Origin: Perkinsus chesapeaki
Lineage: Eukaryota; Perkinsozoa; Perkinsida; Perkinsidae
Assembly (NCBI GenBank): GCA_013115145.1
Contig: JAAPAO010000229.1
Location: forward strand, 1 to 49,410
Direction: 5' to 3'
DNA: 49,410 bases
The notes beneath the pieces were generated by a model. That model was not told the origin of the DNA and did no database searches. It saw only the letters and a list, made by a program, of their open reading frames with translations. A program made the position numbers and the translations under genes. How positions within the stretch are numbered: position 1 is the stretch's first letter; every line of letters starts with the position of its first letter. Below, one piece after another: positions 22,387-41,545 of this stretch.

Positions 22387-23207
22387 AGGTTAAGAAACGC
22401 AGTGCCAACTAAAACAACAGAGAATAACAAACCAAAGGCAGATAGTTAACTATATGAAGAACGAAGACCCTTCCTTAGGCAGTAAAAACCTCCAAAAGAC
22501 AGAGCGGCACAGCTCTTAAGCTCGGACACAAAAAGAGACAATGCTGGCCTGAGCCTATGTTACTAATTCACTACGCATGATAAGTAACTAGCCACAGGCT
22601 ATCCCTAGCCTAGCTCCACCATGATTCTTGATTCAATATGTCAATCTCCTTAATTATGCCTACACAAGTAACCAATCTCCTCCTAAGTGTTTGCACACCT
22701 TCCAGCTTTCGGGCGAGCGCGAATGACCGCTGTAGATGCACGCAAACCCTTTTTGTGCTTTGTCTGCGATCACACTGTGATTATGACAGGAGTAATACTT
22801 TTACAACTAAAAGTCGTTAATGCGAAGAAACATGAACTTCGTCATCGTTAAGGTGAAGCTCATTCCCTTATTCTCCACTAGCATTCACTCAGCGAAAGAT
22901 ACATAGCGTGAAGGCTTAGGATCCTGACACAAAAAATGGGGGAATTATTCCGACCATTGATCAACTTCTACAACGCAACTCCACTTCCCTGGATTATCGT
23001 CATTCACAGTACACAGACGTATGCCCAGCAAATGTGATGTACAGAAGAAGCGCTTCCGCAAGACTGTACGATGACCATGAGGCGAAGACTGGAATGAACG
23101 ATATGGGGCTGCTACCTTCACGATATAAACATAGACTGTTATTTATCTATTATGGAGTACGAAAAAATCTAAATAATGGCACAATGTGTACACAGATGAA
23201 GATTCAC
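22387..23207. other. Spacer between PNO2 start and PNO3 stop
   Basis: It holds the PNO2 upstream region and the PNO3 3' UTR. A pyrimidine-rich AG site lies at 22409, beside the PNO2 start. I see no coding signal. No obvious similarity to the PNO1-PNO2 spacer is visible by eye, so the repeated unit appears to be mainly the gene itself. Confidence 0.4.
22409..22432 (-). promoter_or_regulatory. Candidate splice acceptor upstream of PNO2 start
   Basis: On the minus strand a tract GTTATTCTCTGTTGTTTTAG ends about 22 nt before the PNO2 ATG. It has the look of a 3' splice site and the same spacing as in PNO1. Confidence 0.4.
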
Positions 23208-28847
<5,640 letters not shown>

Positions 28848-29207
28848 ACGAAGCAAAATAACTAGGCAACTTATTAAACCTTACAAAAGCTCGTCCTATT
28901 TATACACCACTGCCGCTAGAATGAACGACACATTCGGCGTGGGACACTCGATGGAAGTAGCGCACGCCCAGAAACTCCTTGATCGAAGCACTTGAGAGAC
29001 GGGGACTACGGAAAGTGAGGGTCGATGGACATACTGCACAGATGCTAATATGATGCGAGTTGGGATGATCGATTTGCGCAACATGGGATTAAATTCGACC
29101 TTTACCGTATCTTGCACGCTTCAACCTTGGACGTAAGATATCTTGCGCTGCAGACAACCACGGTGCAATATCTCTATTACATTACCAAAAGCCACGATTG
29201 CTGTTTT
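28848..29207. other. Shared 5' region between PNO3 and the SLC19 gene
   Basis: These 360 bp separate two divergent start codons, so the two genes may share a promoter. On the minus strand a TATAAATA string (28897-28904) lies about 50 nt before the PNO3 ATG. An AG after TTGCCT at 28862 could be a splice acceptor, leaving a 14-nt leader. No other structure is visible. Confidence 0.45.
28897..28904 (-). promoter_or_regulatory. TATA-like element upstream of PNO3
   Basis: TATAAATA on the minus strand, roughly 50 nt before the PNO3 start codon. The position suits a TATA box with a short leader, but such strings arise by chance and I see no equivalent at PNO1 or PNO2. Confidence 0.25.
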
Positions 29208-31045
29208 ATGCCAGCAACGACACAACCTTCGTCTTTGAAGTATAACGACTATGAAGATCCCTTGAAGGTAGCAAACTTGCTCCTGGTTTCGCCAGTGCAA
29301 CACCCATCGCCTCAGGAGTCTTTATCTGAACCATTGCTTGCTGCTGATGATGATGAAGGGCGGCGTTCTACACCTTCAGGCGAAACATCTCATCTGAACT
29401 CCTCTCGGGCGTGTATTATCGTGTGTAAGTTGGAACCTTGAGAGGTTTGATTCACACATTTGAAGGTCTGTTCACATTTCTATTGGCATTTAAACCAAGC
29501 CAGCCTCACATGGCACAGTACTTACGACAAGTTAAAGGTTTCTCACAGGGCGACATCGTCCACTACATATTCCCTATTGCAGCGTAAGATCCTGCCAGCT
29601 CTATAAACAAGTACATCTCTCTTGTTAGTTACGCTCAATTTGTCTTTGTTATCTTACAAGGTTACATTTGTGAATTCCTCGGGTAAGTATCCTTGGTGAA
29701 ACTCAAGGCAGTGAGGCATCAGATATAAATATGCCATCATCATGGGAGCTGCTGGAAGATTGTGTACTCGTCTCTGCATGCTCTATGGCACGGAAATATG
29801 GCACTTTCAGCTCAGTGAGATTTGCTACAGTAAGATGGCCGCATGGTGGCGCTCTACTCGACATCGCGGCCATTAGGCATGGGCTCGGCCATGTTGATTG
29901 TATTTGGCGGTTATATATTCAATTTGGTAACCAAAGAGAACTATCAAAGGATAATAGCCTTACAACAAATGGCCACCCTCGGGGGGCATGTAAAGCATCT
30001 TCTTCACACTTCCTTATCATCATCTTACAGGTCTCAGCTGGATATGTTGGTGACATCCTTATTAATGTATTCAACTGTGACTTAATCGTCTTGATGTACA
30101 TCTCCGCAAGTAATAGTTACACTCTGCCTCCTAGCAATTGGTTTCCTTCCAGTATCGGTAACCTCTGGCTTTCTCTTATCGTTCTCCTTCCCTGAAGTAT
30201 CCTATACCAAGACTCCATCCCTAGTGAAGGTGTTCCGTTCAGTTAAGCGTGTATACTCCAATCCAGTATTCCTGCTCATGGTAAGACTTCCCCCGTCTAG
30301 ATCTCATTTATCGTTATATCAGTTGATGCTATGGTGTGTGCTCACATCTGTCCACTCACTCGTATGGGGCTACGAGACGTCCCTTTACGACTATCTGAAA
30401 GTTGAGCAACATTACGTTGGAGACTATAACGGTGTAGTGGCCAGCAGCGGCGTCCTCCTAGGTAGGTCCTCTCACCCTCCCCCCTACACCATGCCTCATC
30501 AGGTGCCCTCTGTGCAATGTTGTCGAATAACCCTTGGGTACTTGCCCAGCATATGACCTATCCTCACCGTTCCATGCTTCTCGAGGGAGCTGCCATAGGA
30601 GTATGCATCTTCCTAATGGGCCAGCCCTACATCGCCACCCTCAGTATTGGTTTTATATTATACTTTGGTACATATACCATCATGAACACTTCATTTATCG
30701 GGCACTGTGGAAGTAGCCAAGACCCTCGCAGATACATAGCTGTGACTTCCCCATTCTAGGATTCGGTGCATCCATCGAAGATGTCCCCTCTACAGCTCCA
30801 AAAGCCAGCAATGGCGGCGGTCACTTTGCAGCTCTTTTCACGGCCAATTTCCTCCTCTCACAATCTCTCCAAACAATACTAACTTGGCTAATCTACTCCC
30901 AACTAAAGCTCGATGTAATCCTCCTGTATGATCTACATGTCCTGCTGCACCATCCCTTCCACAGGTTCGTCAAGCTTGCCTGTGCATGTCGGTATACATT
31001 GGTGTGTCCATAGCCCTGGCCGCTGGGGCCGCTACGATAATGTAA
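29208..31045 (+). CDS. SLC19-family folate/thiamine carrier
   Basis: This is a polytopic membrane carrier. The SLC19 family imports reduced folate (A1) or thiamine (A2/A3). ATG 29208 begins an acidic, Ser-rich cytoplasmic head (MPATTQPSSLKYNDYEDP). Across a GTAAGT intron comes IIVCLFTFLLAFKPSQPHMA, matching the family's first helix and its R/K-P-S-x-x loop. Later exons give RLCMLYGTEIWHFQLSEIC (family ATEIAYYSY region), GSAMLIVFGGYIFNLV, VSAGYVGDILINVFNC, WGYETSLYDYLKVEQHY, YNGVVASSGVLLG, TYPHRSMLLEGAAIGVCIFL and TLSIGFILYFGTYTIMN. The last exon ends SVYIGVSIALAAGAATIM with TAA at 31043-31045. There are about ten exons with introns of 40-60 nt. The substrate cannot be told from sequence. An in-frame codon upstream of ATG 29208 could lengthen the head. 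Confidence 0.78.
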
Positions 31046-31304
31046 TCCTTGTTGATGCTCCTATATACTGTCTCTATTTCAGATACGCCACTAGGCGGCG
31101 ATGATACTTCTTAATGTCTTTTCAATGCAACATTGCGAACTACTGTCTTCTTATTAACATGTGTTTGTTTATAAGTTAACAACTCATCTCCATGGAGGAT
31201 TTGAAACAGTATTTAATACGCTCATTCATCAATCGATCAACTCACTTCACTGCAGAGTATACCTGCAGTTGATGCATAATTACGTGGCGCGCGAGAATTA
31301 TCCT

Positions 31305-32404
31305 TACGGTATCTTATCAGCGTAGAGGCACTTCTCTGAGACTTCCTTCTCTGTTACAGTTGTAACACGAATCACGCCACCAGAGGAGCCATCACGAGCC
31401 ATGGCATGGGCGACAGCCTTCGCCACGAAATCCTAAACTAATCGATAACACCAAGTAGTAGCAGCAGGCGGTTGGTGACCTCAGCCTCCTCTCTGTTCAT
31501 GTCTGGACGATAAAGGTGATCCACTAGACCAGTGATATAGGTAGAACTGAGGAGGACGGGCAAATGATGGGAGAGCTGAGAAGAGCGGGGCCTACCCAGA
31601 GCCACCAGTGGCGATATCCTGCTTAAGGATGGTACCACCGAGCGGAATAGAATATACCTGTTGTCGATGATGATGATATAACAACGCTTGTGAGATATGT
31701 TACCTGAGGGCCCTCGGTCTGGTCCCAACCAGCCACGATAAGGCCAGCAGTAAGGAACTGTTTATTGTTGTAGGAGAGGAGCCTCATAAGATTGGCAGCT
31801 GTCTTGACCTTTGGTAGACGATCCAAAGGGAGATCATTCGAATGAGCATTAAGGAAGTACTTAACCTTTGAGCTCAGAGACTGAACAACATAAATAGCAA
31901 CATTCTATCAAGAGATAACGTACTTGAGTATCAGCTGCTGAACCACTGCGGCATACAAATATCCTATCATGAAGTCGAGTTACCTTACGGCTAACTCTAT
32001 TGGCAACATAACCACCTGCAATAACAACAACAACTGTTATCATCACAGCAGCAGCAGCAGTGGGCTGATGGAGGAGACCTACCAGTACTGGTCCTTGAAT
32101 CAGCTCCGAGGATTACACCATCCTTGAACTTCATGGCCATAATGGTCGTACCTATACCATACTGTAGACGAAGGATGCTGTTGTTGCTGCTGCCTACCTG
32201 TCTGGATGCCCTTAGCTGGGCCGTTGTCTGAATATCCCATATACTGCATCAGATCATCAATCTCATCATCGTTATTTTCAACAACTCCAGCGACTCTGAA
32301 GAGGAGGCCACCACTCGACTGGTCAAAGCAGCGACGATAACTTACCCCATATCCCCAGCATGCTGCTGTTTAGCGAACTGTTGCTCCGCGATAAAGGTGG
32401 CCAT
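31305..32404 (-). CDS. PSMB6: 20S proteasome subunit beta1 (caspase-like)
   Basis: A catalytic beta subunit of the 20S proteasome. The protein starts [20 protein letters not shown] (ATG 32404). The propeptide ends GIQT-G just before [20 protein letters not shown], so the mature N-terminal Thr nucleophile and the lysine of the active site region are present. Next come [64 protein letters not shown], then [16 protein letters not shown] and a C-terminus of KCLYADKIP with TAA at 31305-31307. The ARDGSSGG tail and [10 protein letters not shown] are typical of beta1/PSMB6 rather than beta2 or beta5. The gene is cut into about seven exons; several introns contain GAT or CAG repeats. It is the last gene of a same-strand run. 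Confidence 0.88.
32046..32060. repeat. (CAG)5 microsatellite in a PSMB6 intron
   Basis: Five CAG units lie between two PSMB6 exons on the plus strand. Confidence 0.85.
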
Positions 32405-32518
32405 TATTTTTGATAGAAAAAACAACAATGAGATTTACTAACCAACCACACTAGATACCATAGCAACACTACCATATCAGATAGGATAATGTACTGAACA
32501 CATTTTAGAAACATATAG

Positions 32519-33313
32519 TCAAATAGCGCCCTCCTCTCGACGGCACTTGAACACTATGAATTCACCACCACCCTCACAAGGCCACACACTGCGGCCTGAC
32601 ACTTCAACTCCGCTAGGAAACGTCACCGTTTCCTCTTCAATGAGGAATCTCTTCGCCATCATAGCTCGTTTAAAATCATCCCGTGCCATGTTCTCATCCA
32701 GTCTGTCCATAGGGGCCACTAGAATGCCTGTACCGGTCCCGGTAAGGCACTCATCCAAGGCTACAGCGAGGCGGCGAGCCCCTTCTAGGGAATAAAACAG
32801 GTCGCTACCGATGACCAGATCGAACCGTTGCTGACCAGGGCATGGGTCCACACCCCATAACAGACGCTGGACAGTCGGTTTGGCCCCACAAGGAGAAGCG
32901 GGCAAATCAGCTACATTGTGTTTTAGATTCTTCACAGTGCGGTCATTGCCATCAGTAAGCACTATTCTAGAAGGAGCCAGATAGGCCGAGGCAGCCAAAC
33001 CAGCCACACCACAGCCAGAGCCAAGCTCCAAGATAGACAAGTTAGAGGGAAGGTCGAGGGAAAGAAGGTACCTGTGGGAAAGGGAACTGCAGGGGAGGCG
33101 AGCCAGAAGGCATACATTACCGTGCAAGGACTATGCCAGATTCCCATAATCGAAGGCCACACTGGGAATCCTGGAAAATATCACTACAGCGAAGATTGAG
33201 GACCTATCGAGAGAGATAGACGATTACGTGACCTCAGCCAACGGTACATGTGACTGGCCAAGATCCACTTCTCGGAGCTCTGGTTCTATTCGGTCTCCTC
33301 GGACATGTGACAT
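32519..33313 (-). CDS. Class I protein-lysine methyltransferase (METTL21/FAM86-like)
   Basis: This is a SAM-dependent methyltransferase of the group that modifies lysines on translation factors and chaperones. Three exons join: ATG 33313 (MSHVRGDRIEPELREVDL), then QCGLRLWESGIVLARYL, the usual 'W-E-S-G' lead-in of this group, then the main exon. Motif I is LELGSGCGVAGLAA, followed by an acidic loop LTDGN (SAM ribose) and NLKHNV. The post-motif SDLFYS carries the D-x-F-Y signature. It ends EFIVFKCRREEGAI with TGA at 32519-32521. At about 230 residues the length suits METTL21-type enzymes. The substrate cannot be assigned. It lies 115 bp from PSMB6 and 157 bp from RUVBL1, all on the minus strand. 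Confidence 0.83.
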
Positions 33314-33404
33314 CATAAAATACTATCAAAAGTATTAATGCTTTATGAAGATAAACACAATGCCCAAATTGTGATCGAATAACACTCATAACTATGCAAC
33401 TAAT

Positions 33405-33419
33405 GGTGGTGGTGGTGGT
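33405..33419. repeat. (GGT)5 microsatellite
   Basis: Five GGT units on the plus strand lie between the methyltransferase start and the RUVBL1 stop. Confidence 0.8.
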
Positions 33420-33469
33420 TTATACGTCTAGGGGTGGTGTTAAAGTGTCGTAGTACTAGTAGTATTCTT

Positions 33470-35916
<2,447 letters not shown>

Positions 35917-35996
35917 TTAACACTATACAATACAGTCTCATAGAGTCCCTCCCATCCACAACAACGAGAATTAAGGTAGGAAACTAATATTTACGG

Positions 35997-36401
35997 TTAC
36001 GTTTTCGAAGGTGCTTTCACCTCCTCCTCCAAGTCACCTTCCGCTTCCGCTGGTCGCCCTCGGAAGGTTCGAGCCAGATGCCTGAAGTCGCCATAGCCTT
36101 TTAACCCACACCTTCCTCTCACCTAAACTCCTTATCCTCTTCGGTAACATCCTCCTCTTCCTCTACCTCCCTCATTTGCTGTACAGCAGCTGCTGTGGGT
36201 GTAGTAGTTGCTAAGGTAACAGCAGTCGTAAGAATGACTATATTGTGTGGTAGTAGTACTCTCCTCATCAGAGGCACCTTCAGCCTTCCTTATCTCCGCT
36301 TGCATTAACCGCAAAAGGCATTGCTCCGTCTGTTTACTCAAATGACCTAATAGTCATGTAATAGCCCGACTGTAAAGGTCGACACAACGTCCTGTCCCCA
36401 T
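35997..36401 (-). CDS. Small acidic protein of unknown function
   Basis: I do not recognise this protein. ATG 36401 gives a five-codon exon (MGTG plus a split Arg codon), then HLSKQTEQCLLRLMQAEIRK. After a further intron comes a stretch rich in Thr, Ala and Glu (REVEEEEDVTEEDKEF), and across a 41-nt intron RHLARTFRGRPAEAEGDL...KAPSKT with TAA at 35997-35999. This makes about 90 residues in four exons, basic in the middle and acidic elsewhere. It has no signal peptide or membrane segment. It sits 101 bp upstream of RUVBL1 and 85 bp downstream of COG7 on the same strand. The third exon junction is less certain than the last. Confidence 0.5.
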
Positions 36402-36403
36402 TT

Positions 36404-36478
36404 TAATAAAAAATAAAAACGCCTTCTCCGAGGATCGAACCCACGACCTACTCGTCCGTTCCGCATACATCCTTCTCA
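36404..36478 (-). other. tRNA-like remnant with Pol III-type terminator
   Basis: On the minus strand, GTCGTGGGTTCGATCC matches a tRNA T-arm/B-box and is followed by CTCGGAGAAGGC and then a run of Ts (GTTTTTATTTTTT) as at a Pol III terminator. The 5' half does not fold as a D-arm or anticodon arm, and the 3' GAGAAGGC has no matching 5' strand. It looks like a decayed tRNA or a tRNA-derived promoter fragment, wedged between COG7 and the small acidic gene. Confidence 0.35.
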
Positions 36479-36486
36479 AATCCCAA

Positions 36487-39400
36487 TTAGGACGTCGTGG
36501 CAGAATCGACGCTCGATTCTCCTACAAGGCAAATGAACCTCTCCACATCATCATCCATCAGTACCTCTATTTGAGCATAGTCCATCACCCTATCCAATTC
36601 AGCATTCAGTTCCTCTTCTATTGGCTCTGCTGACACTTGTTCCTTCTTCAAGTCCTTCAAGGACTCTGCCATTGGAGTGTAGGATTGGAACCTCATTCAC
36701 GGAACCAGAAGCGGAAGAGGCAGCACTACGAAGATCAAATCTTTTCTACCCAACACAACCCCATCACAACCCTGGTAAAATATAACAGAAATACATTATC
36801 GAGTGGGTGGAGGAGGAGGACGATTGCCTGCTTCCAATGCTTTTGATAACTTAGTTACTATCGGGTCCTCATTAGCTTTCTCTCTCGCTGTCGATGACGT
36901 GGTATCCAACAGCACCTGAAGGTAGTCACCATATCTCCCAAGTTGCTCAAGTGTATCTTGTCCTTTTACTACATCCGTAGCATGTATCCACCTCCTCAAT
37001 TCCTCCGCCTCCGGCATCTCCTCATCTGCTCGGCAGCCATTCCATAATGACAGTATAATCTTCAGTGAGTAACTAACATCAATAACACCTCCCCCTTATA
37101 CCCCACCTCACTTTAGATCAGCATTCATTTGCCTAAGTCCAGGCCTCGTCAGTGCATCTATACCATCAACTGAGGATATAACAGCCTGAGCTGCTCGCCG
37201 GAACACTGCTGGCACCCATTGAGATCGAAGGACCTGATTAGGCGAGGAGGTAAAGAAGATCAAGAAGGGGGAATCGACCGCTCATGACAGTCAGACCAAA
37301 CAGGAGTGATTGTCGAGGAAAGACTCTCCCAGTGGCCTCCTCCTCCAACTTATAATAATTCCACTTATACAGCCTCTGATTGCCTTCAGAGTGAAAAGCT
37401 AACAACATGCGACTAAGGCTTTATAAAGCGTTTCTGTGGCGGATGGAAAAATAAATATTATCCATATATACATTAAAGTAGCGGAACAAGATAAGAATGG
37501 AGTTAAAGTAATTACATAGAAGAAGTCCTCTGGTAACAATCCTCTATAGTGAGTGGTTACCATCCCTCCTCCAACTACTCACATCATCCCCTCCTCCTCC
37601 TTTCTCTGTCTCTTTACTTAGATAAGGCACATAAAGGAATAAATGCTCGGATAAAGCAGTAACAGGTGTTGAAGGCATCACCACACTTTGGGACGCCATA
37701 CCACTCCCTTCCTTTCGTGTCCACACAGACTGTGAACCTACACACAGCAATTGTCCCTGGTTCCCAGTGGACCGGTGTTACCGTAGTTCCTGAGAATCCT
37801 CTTACTAATAGGAGAACAAAGCCCTTCTACTATAAGCTTCTCAACACGTTGGCATACCTAAGTTCCAAATGCACTTCTGTCATCCAGTTTAATAATTGCT
37901 ATGGTGTAATCATTATTTTGCTGAGCACCTAATCTTGTCCATTATGTTATAAATTGGTTATCACTGACTGGATCTTATCCAGTCATAACAATATTCCAAA
38001 CCTTTACAGCCATTAGTGTCCTCCCAAATATATATTCTAATATAATAAAATGTCTATATATAATATAACAGTAATGAATATATAATGTACAACTTCAAGA
38101 GAAGGCCAGCCACGGTTGCCAGCCACTCCCGTCCTCCTCCCAGTGTGGTAACGGTCAGAGGTCCTCATTAGATTATATACATTAAACAACCCGAGTATTA
38201 TAGATAGCCCAGAACCCAAGCTACTTCATCCACTGCTGCTGCTGCATCATCATCCCCATCTGCCACAGTATTGCCAATACAAGGCAGTATGGCCACCACA
38301 GAGGCATCCTCTCCTTCCCCTCTCAAGGCCCTCTCACTAGCCTTCCCAGCAACACTCTCAACTTGACTATTGAATTCCTCAGCTCCAGCACGAAGTGACT
38401 GCACACTCTGATTGATTGACCTGATTCACCCCACCCCTTCCACCTTTCCCTCTTTCACCAGACATCCTACCGACAGTTCACCAACAGCGTTGATAGATCA
38501 GCATTATAGTCTCCCTGCTGTGTATAGGTCTTGAAGACCTTCGATACCATACTAGATATCGAACGGTTCACTGTAGTATACCAGAATGAGCCATATCTAA
38601 TACAAAAGTATGACCATCCACCATCACAGCGGCGGCGGCTCCTACAAAGTATCAACTTCCTTGACCCAAAGTGGAGCCAGAGCATCTGCTGGTAAGGACG
38701 ACTCCAACTGCAATGTACCAGACTTCAGTACTGCTGCCTGATACCTGAGCAGTGATTACTATCGCCGTCCAATGCCTCTATGAGATACTGTTCACAGCAA
38801 TAATCTACTAAACACGTTGAGTCATCTTTACGTACAGATTTCCTATTGCATGTCGGTCGGTGGTACTATACAACATAAAACCATACCGTATCAGTCCACT
38901 ATATAAAGAATCGTCACTACATTAGTAGACTAGGAGGAGCTCTACACTAGATACACTCTACTTCATCATCATAACTTTGGCTTACTTCATCACTCTTGTC
39001 TCAAGTGATATAAGACCATCCCCAAGACTCTGTGTACTCCTCCTTTTCTCTTCTTCTTCTATCTCCTCCTCGCTACTCAATGGATATCCCAGACCTCCAC
39101 CAGCCGCCTCCTCAGATGGCAGGAACAACCCAGGTACCAAACTCTCGACAAGCTTACTGTCCAATAGCTTTTCAGAACATATCCGTTCCCACCTCAACAG
39201 AAATGACGACAACTCCGTCACGCGCCATGAAATTCATTGCCTACTCGTCCTCTTCAAAGTGCATCTTTCTCTTGAGATGGTTGAACCCTCTCATGAGGGA
39301 ATGCAGGAACCTTTTTGGGCGATCAGGCAGAGAGTTGCAACTTGGCGCCCATGGGCCAAACAACTGACAAACGACCACCGCTGCGGTATACACCACGATT

Positions 39401-41400
39401 TCATCAGAACGGCAATCCTAAGTCGAGGCGTTGTTTATATAGTAACTATAATGTAGTGATAGAAAATGCATAATATCATACTTTATACAGTTATCTATCA
39501 AATACATACTGTATAATACAGTAGTAATTGGGCACAGTAAACATATAGGAAAATATATATAATATAATAGCGTAGCTCTATGCAACACGACCAAGCAGCG
39601 TAGGCGGAGGAGGAGGACGAGCTATTACTAACAACGGGTGTCGATTGCACTACAACCACGCCGCTGCCTATTATCCCCTCTGTCATCGGGGAGCCCTAGT
39701 AAACCGAATGGGTAATGTTGTTGATATACACCCATCACACCCCCTTCTATATTACCTCCTTCATAGCCGAATATATACATTTCCTCATCAACAAGCCAGC
39801 TCCATCTGGTACTGATGCCAATGTCTCCAGTCGTTCCTGTAGTGCTTCCGCCAATGCATGGAAGAATCCAGTCCTATAAATCCACCATCACCCCCCTCCA
39901 CCATACCATCATCTAACCTACACTCCATCATCATCATCCTTATCACCCCCTTCCTCTTCACTTTCCGATAACACTTCAACCATGCCTTCCTCATTTCCAC
40001 CAGAAGTGCTTGACGACGATTGCATCTGAACAGAGAGAGGGCTCCTCTGCCGTGTTGGAATATCTTTTCCCAGTTAAGCAGCTGCATTTCCATGTCCCCA
40101 ATTAATGCCCTTTAATGCTACGAAATGATCATGCTGGCGAGCCTAATTTCTCTCAACTTCCCTCGCCCGCCCTTCAACAGCGTAGCCAATGCCTATCCCA
40201 GCGTTCCTCATCCTCCTCCTCCATGCTACCGTGGCATTCCACTTCCGTTGGACCACAGTATTCATCGCCGCACAGACAGCTTCATTGAACTCCTCCAAAG
40301 GCTTCCCCTCTCCAACACTACTATTATCAATATACGCCTACACAGGTATCGTTGCCAACCTGTAAAGTATCTTTCTATTACATCATAGCACACCCTAAGC
40401 TGCTTGGGATTGCACCTGTCGATCGCCGAACCGACTTTCCTGACCAAACAGATGCTCCACTTTCATGGTGAGTATTTTCCTACCTTCTTACTTCCCTCTG
40501 TAAGCTCACTTCCATCGCTTCTATTTGTTCACATCGATCCTCGTAGTCCGGCAGCATCTTCAACCCGCCATTCAAAGCCTCTTTAACTTCACTCATCTTC
40601 CCTTTAAATTCAGTGAACTCCCCACTATGTAGGAGACTATCCAATTCTTGTATCTAGAAAGATACAAAATAGCTCAGAATGCCAACCTCCCTCTTACCCT
40701 CTTATCCCAATTGTAAGCCTCTCCCAATGCCGTCCTCGCCGCCTGTAGCTTCTCCTTACCAGCATCGACCTTTGATATGAACAGCAACGTCTGCCTCTGC
40801 TCCTCCTTATCTTTGCTTTCCAACTCTCCTATCAACTTAGATAGCCTATCCTCTCCATTTTTAACATCGACCTTCATCGATGCCAAATCATGTGTAATAG
40901 CCGGCAGTGAGGACATGAGCTGTGAACTCTGGCTATCTATCATCACCGAACTCTCTTGGATTAATGCATTCAAATTGGAATCTGATAACGACAGCAGCAT
41001 CCAAGAATCACTAAGGAAAGCAGCGACAAAGCGGTAAGGCCTATTGGGTAATATATTCCGTATAGCTCCTTCAACATTCCCATATCTCCTACGGACCTAG
41101 TACTACTGGAACTCATTATAAGCCAACTATAAGAAGAAGGCAGAAGGTTAATATCCGATTAACCACCACCACCTACTACTGTGGGTCTGGTGGTACTATA
41201 TAGCTACTTACTGCCCATTGCATACTCAATTTGGCCAGTGTAGCATCCATACTGGCATCTTTCCCTGCCTTCCCCAATTCCCCCATCAGCCACTGTACAG
41301 GGTCAAAATCCTGCGCTGAGCCCTTCTGCTCTCCGAGGCTTGATGCCAGCTCATGCATCATCACTTCCCTCGACGATGATGGCTTTGCCGAGATCGTCAT
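36487..41400 (-). CDS. COG7: Conserved oligomeric Golgi complex subunit 7
   Basis: A subunit of lobe B of the COG tether, which works in retrograde traffic within the Golgi. The clearest match is the N-terminal coiled region: DFDPVQWLMGELGKAG after ATG 41400 parallels the D-F-D-V-K-x-W-I-N start of COG7. SSLPAITHDLASMKVDV and ISKVDAGKEKLQAARTALGE, followed by A-x-x-W, match the family's first coiled coil. Later exons include FFHALAEALQERLETLASV, LSSFLLRWERICSEKLL and a C-terminal EEELNAELDRVMDYAQIEV with TAA at 36487-36489. It spans nearly 5 kb with many short introns, so I give the span and not each exon. Middle exons (37000-39700) are assigned by position only. The start could be one of two nearby in-frame ATGs (MMHELA). 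Confidence 0.75.
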
Positions 41401-41545
41401 TATAAAAAGCCACAACCTGCATTAGCTCCTCACAGCTGCATAAAGTGCTGCTAAGATGTAACCATCCACAATCTTCGGATTTCAATGCTCACCTTCGAGC
41501 AGCTCAACAACAAATGAAGAGAAACTAATCACTTAACAACACTCA

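Noticed and set aside
38977-39456. 159-codon plus-strand frame opposite COG7
   Set aside because: It overlaps the antisense of a COG7-like exon (LSSFLLRWERICSEKLL) and has no domain of its own.
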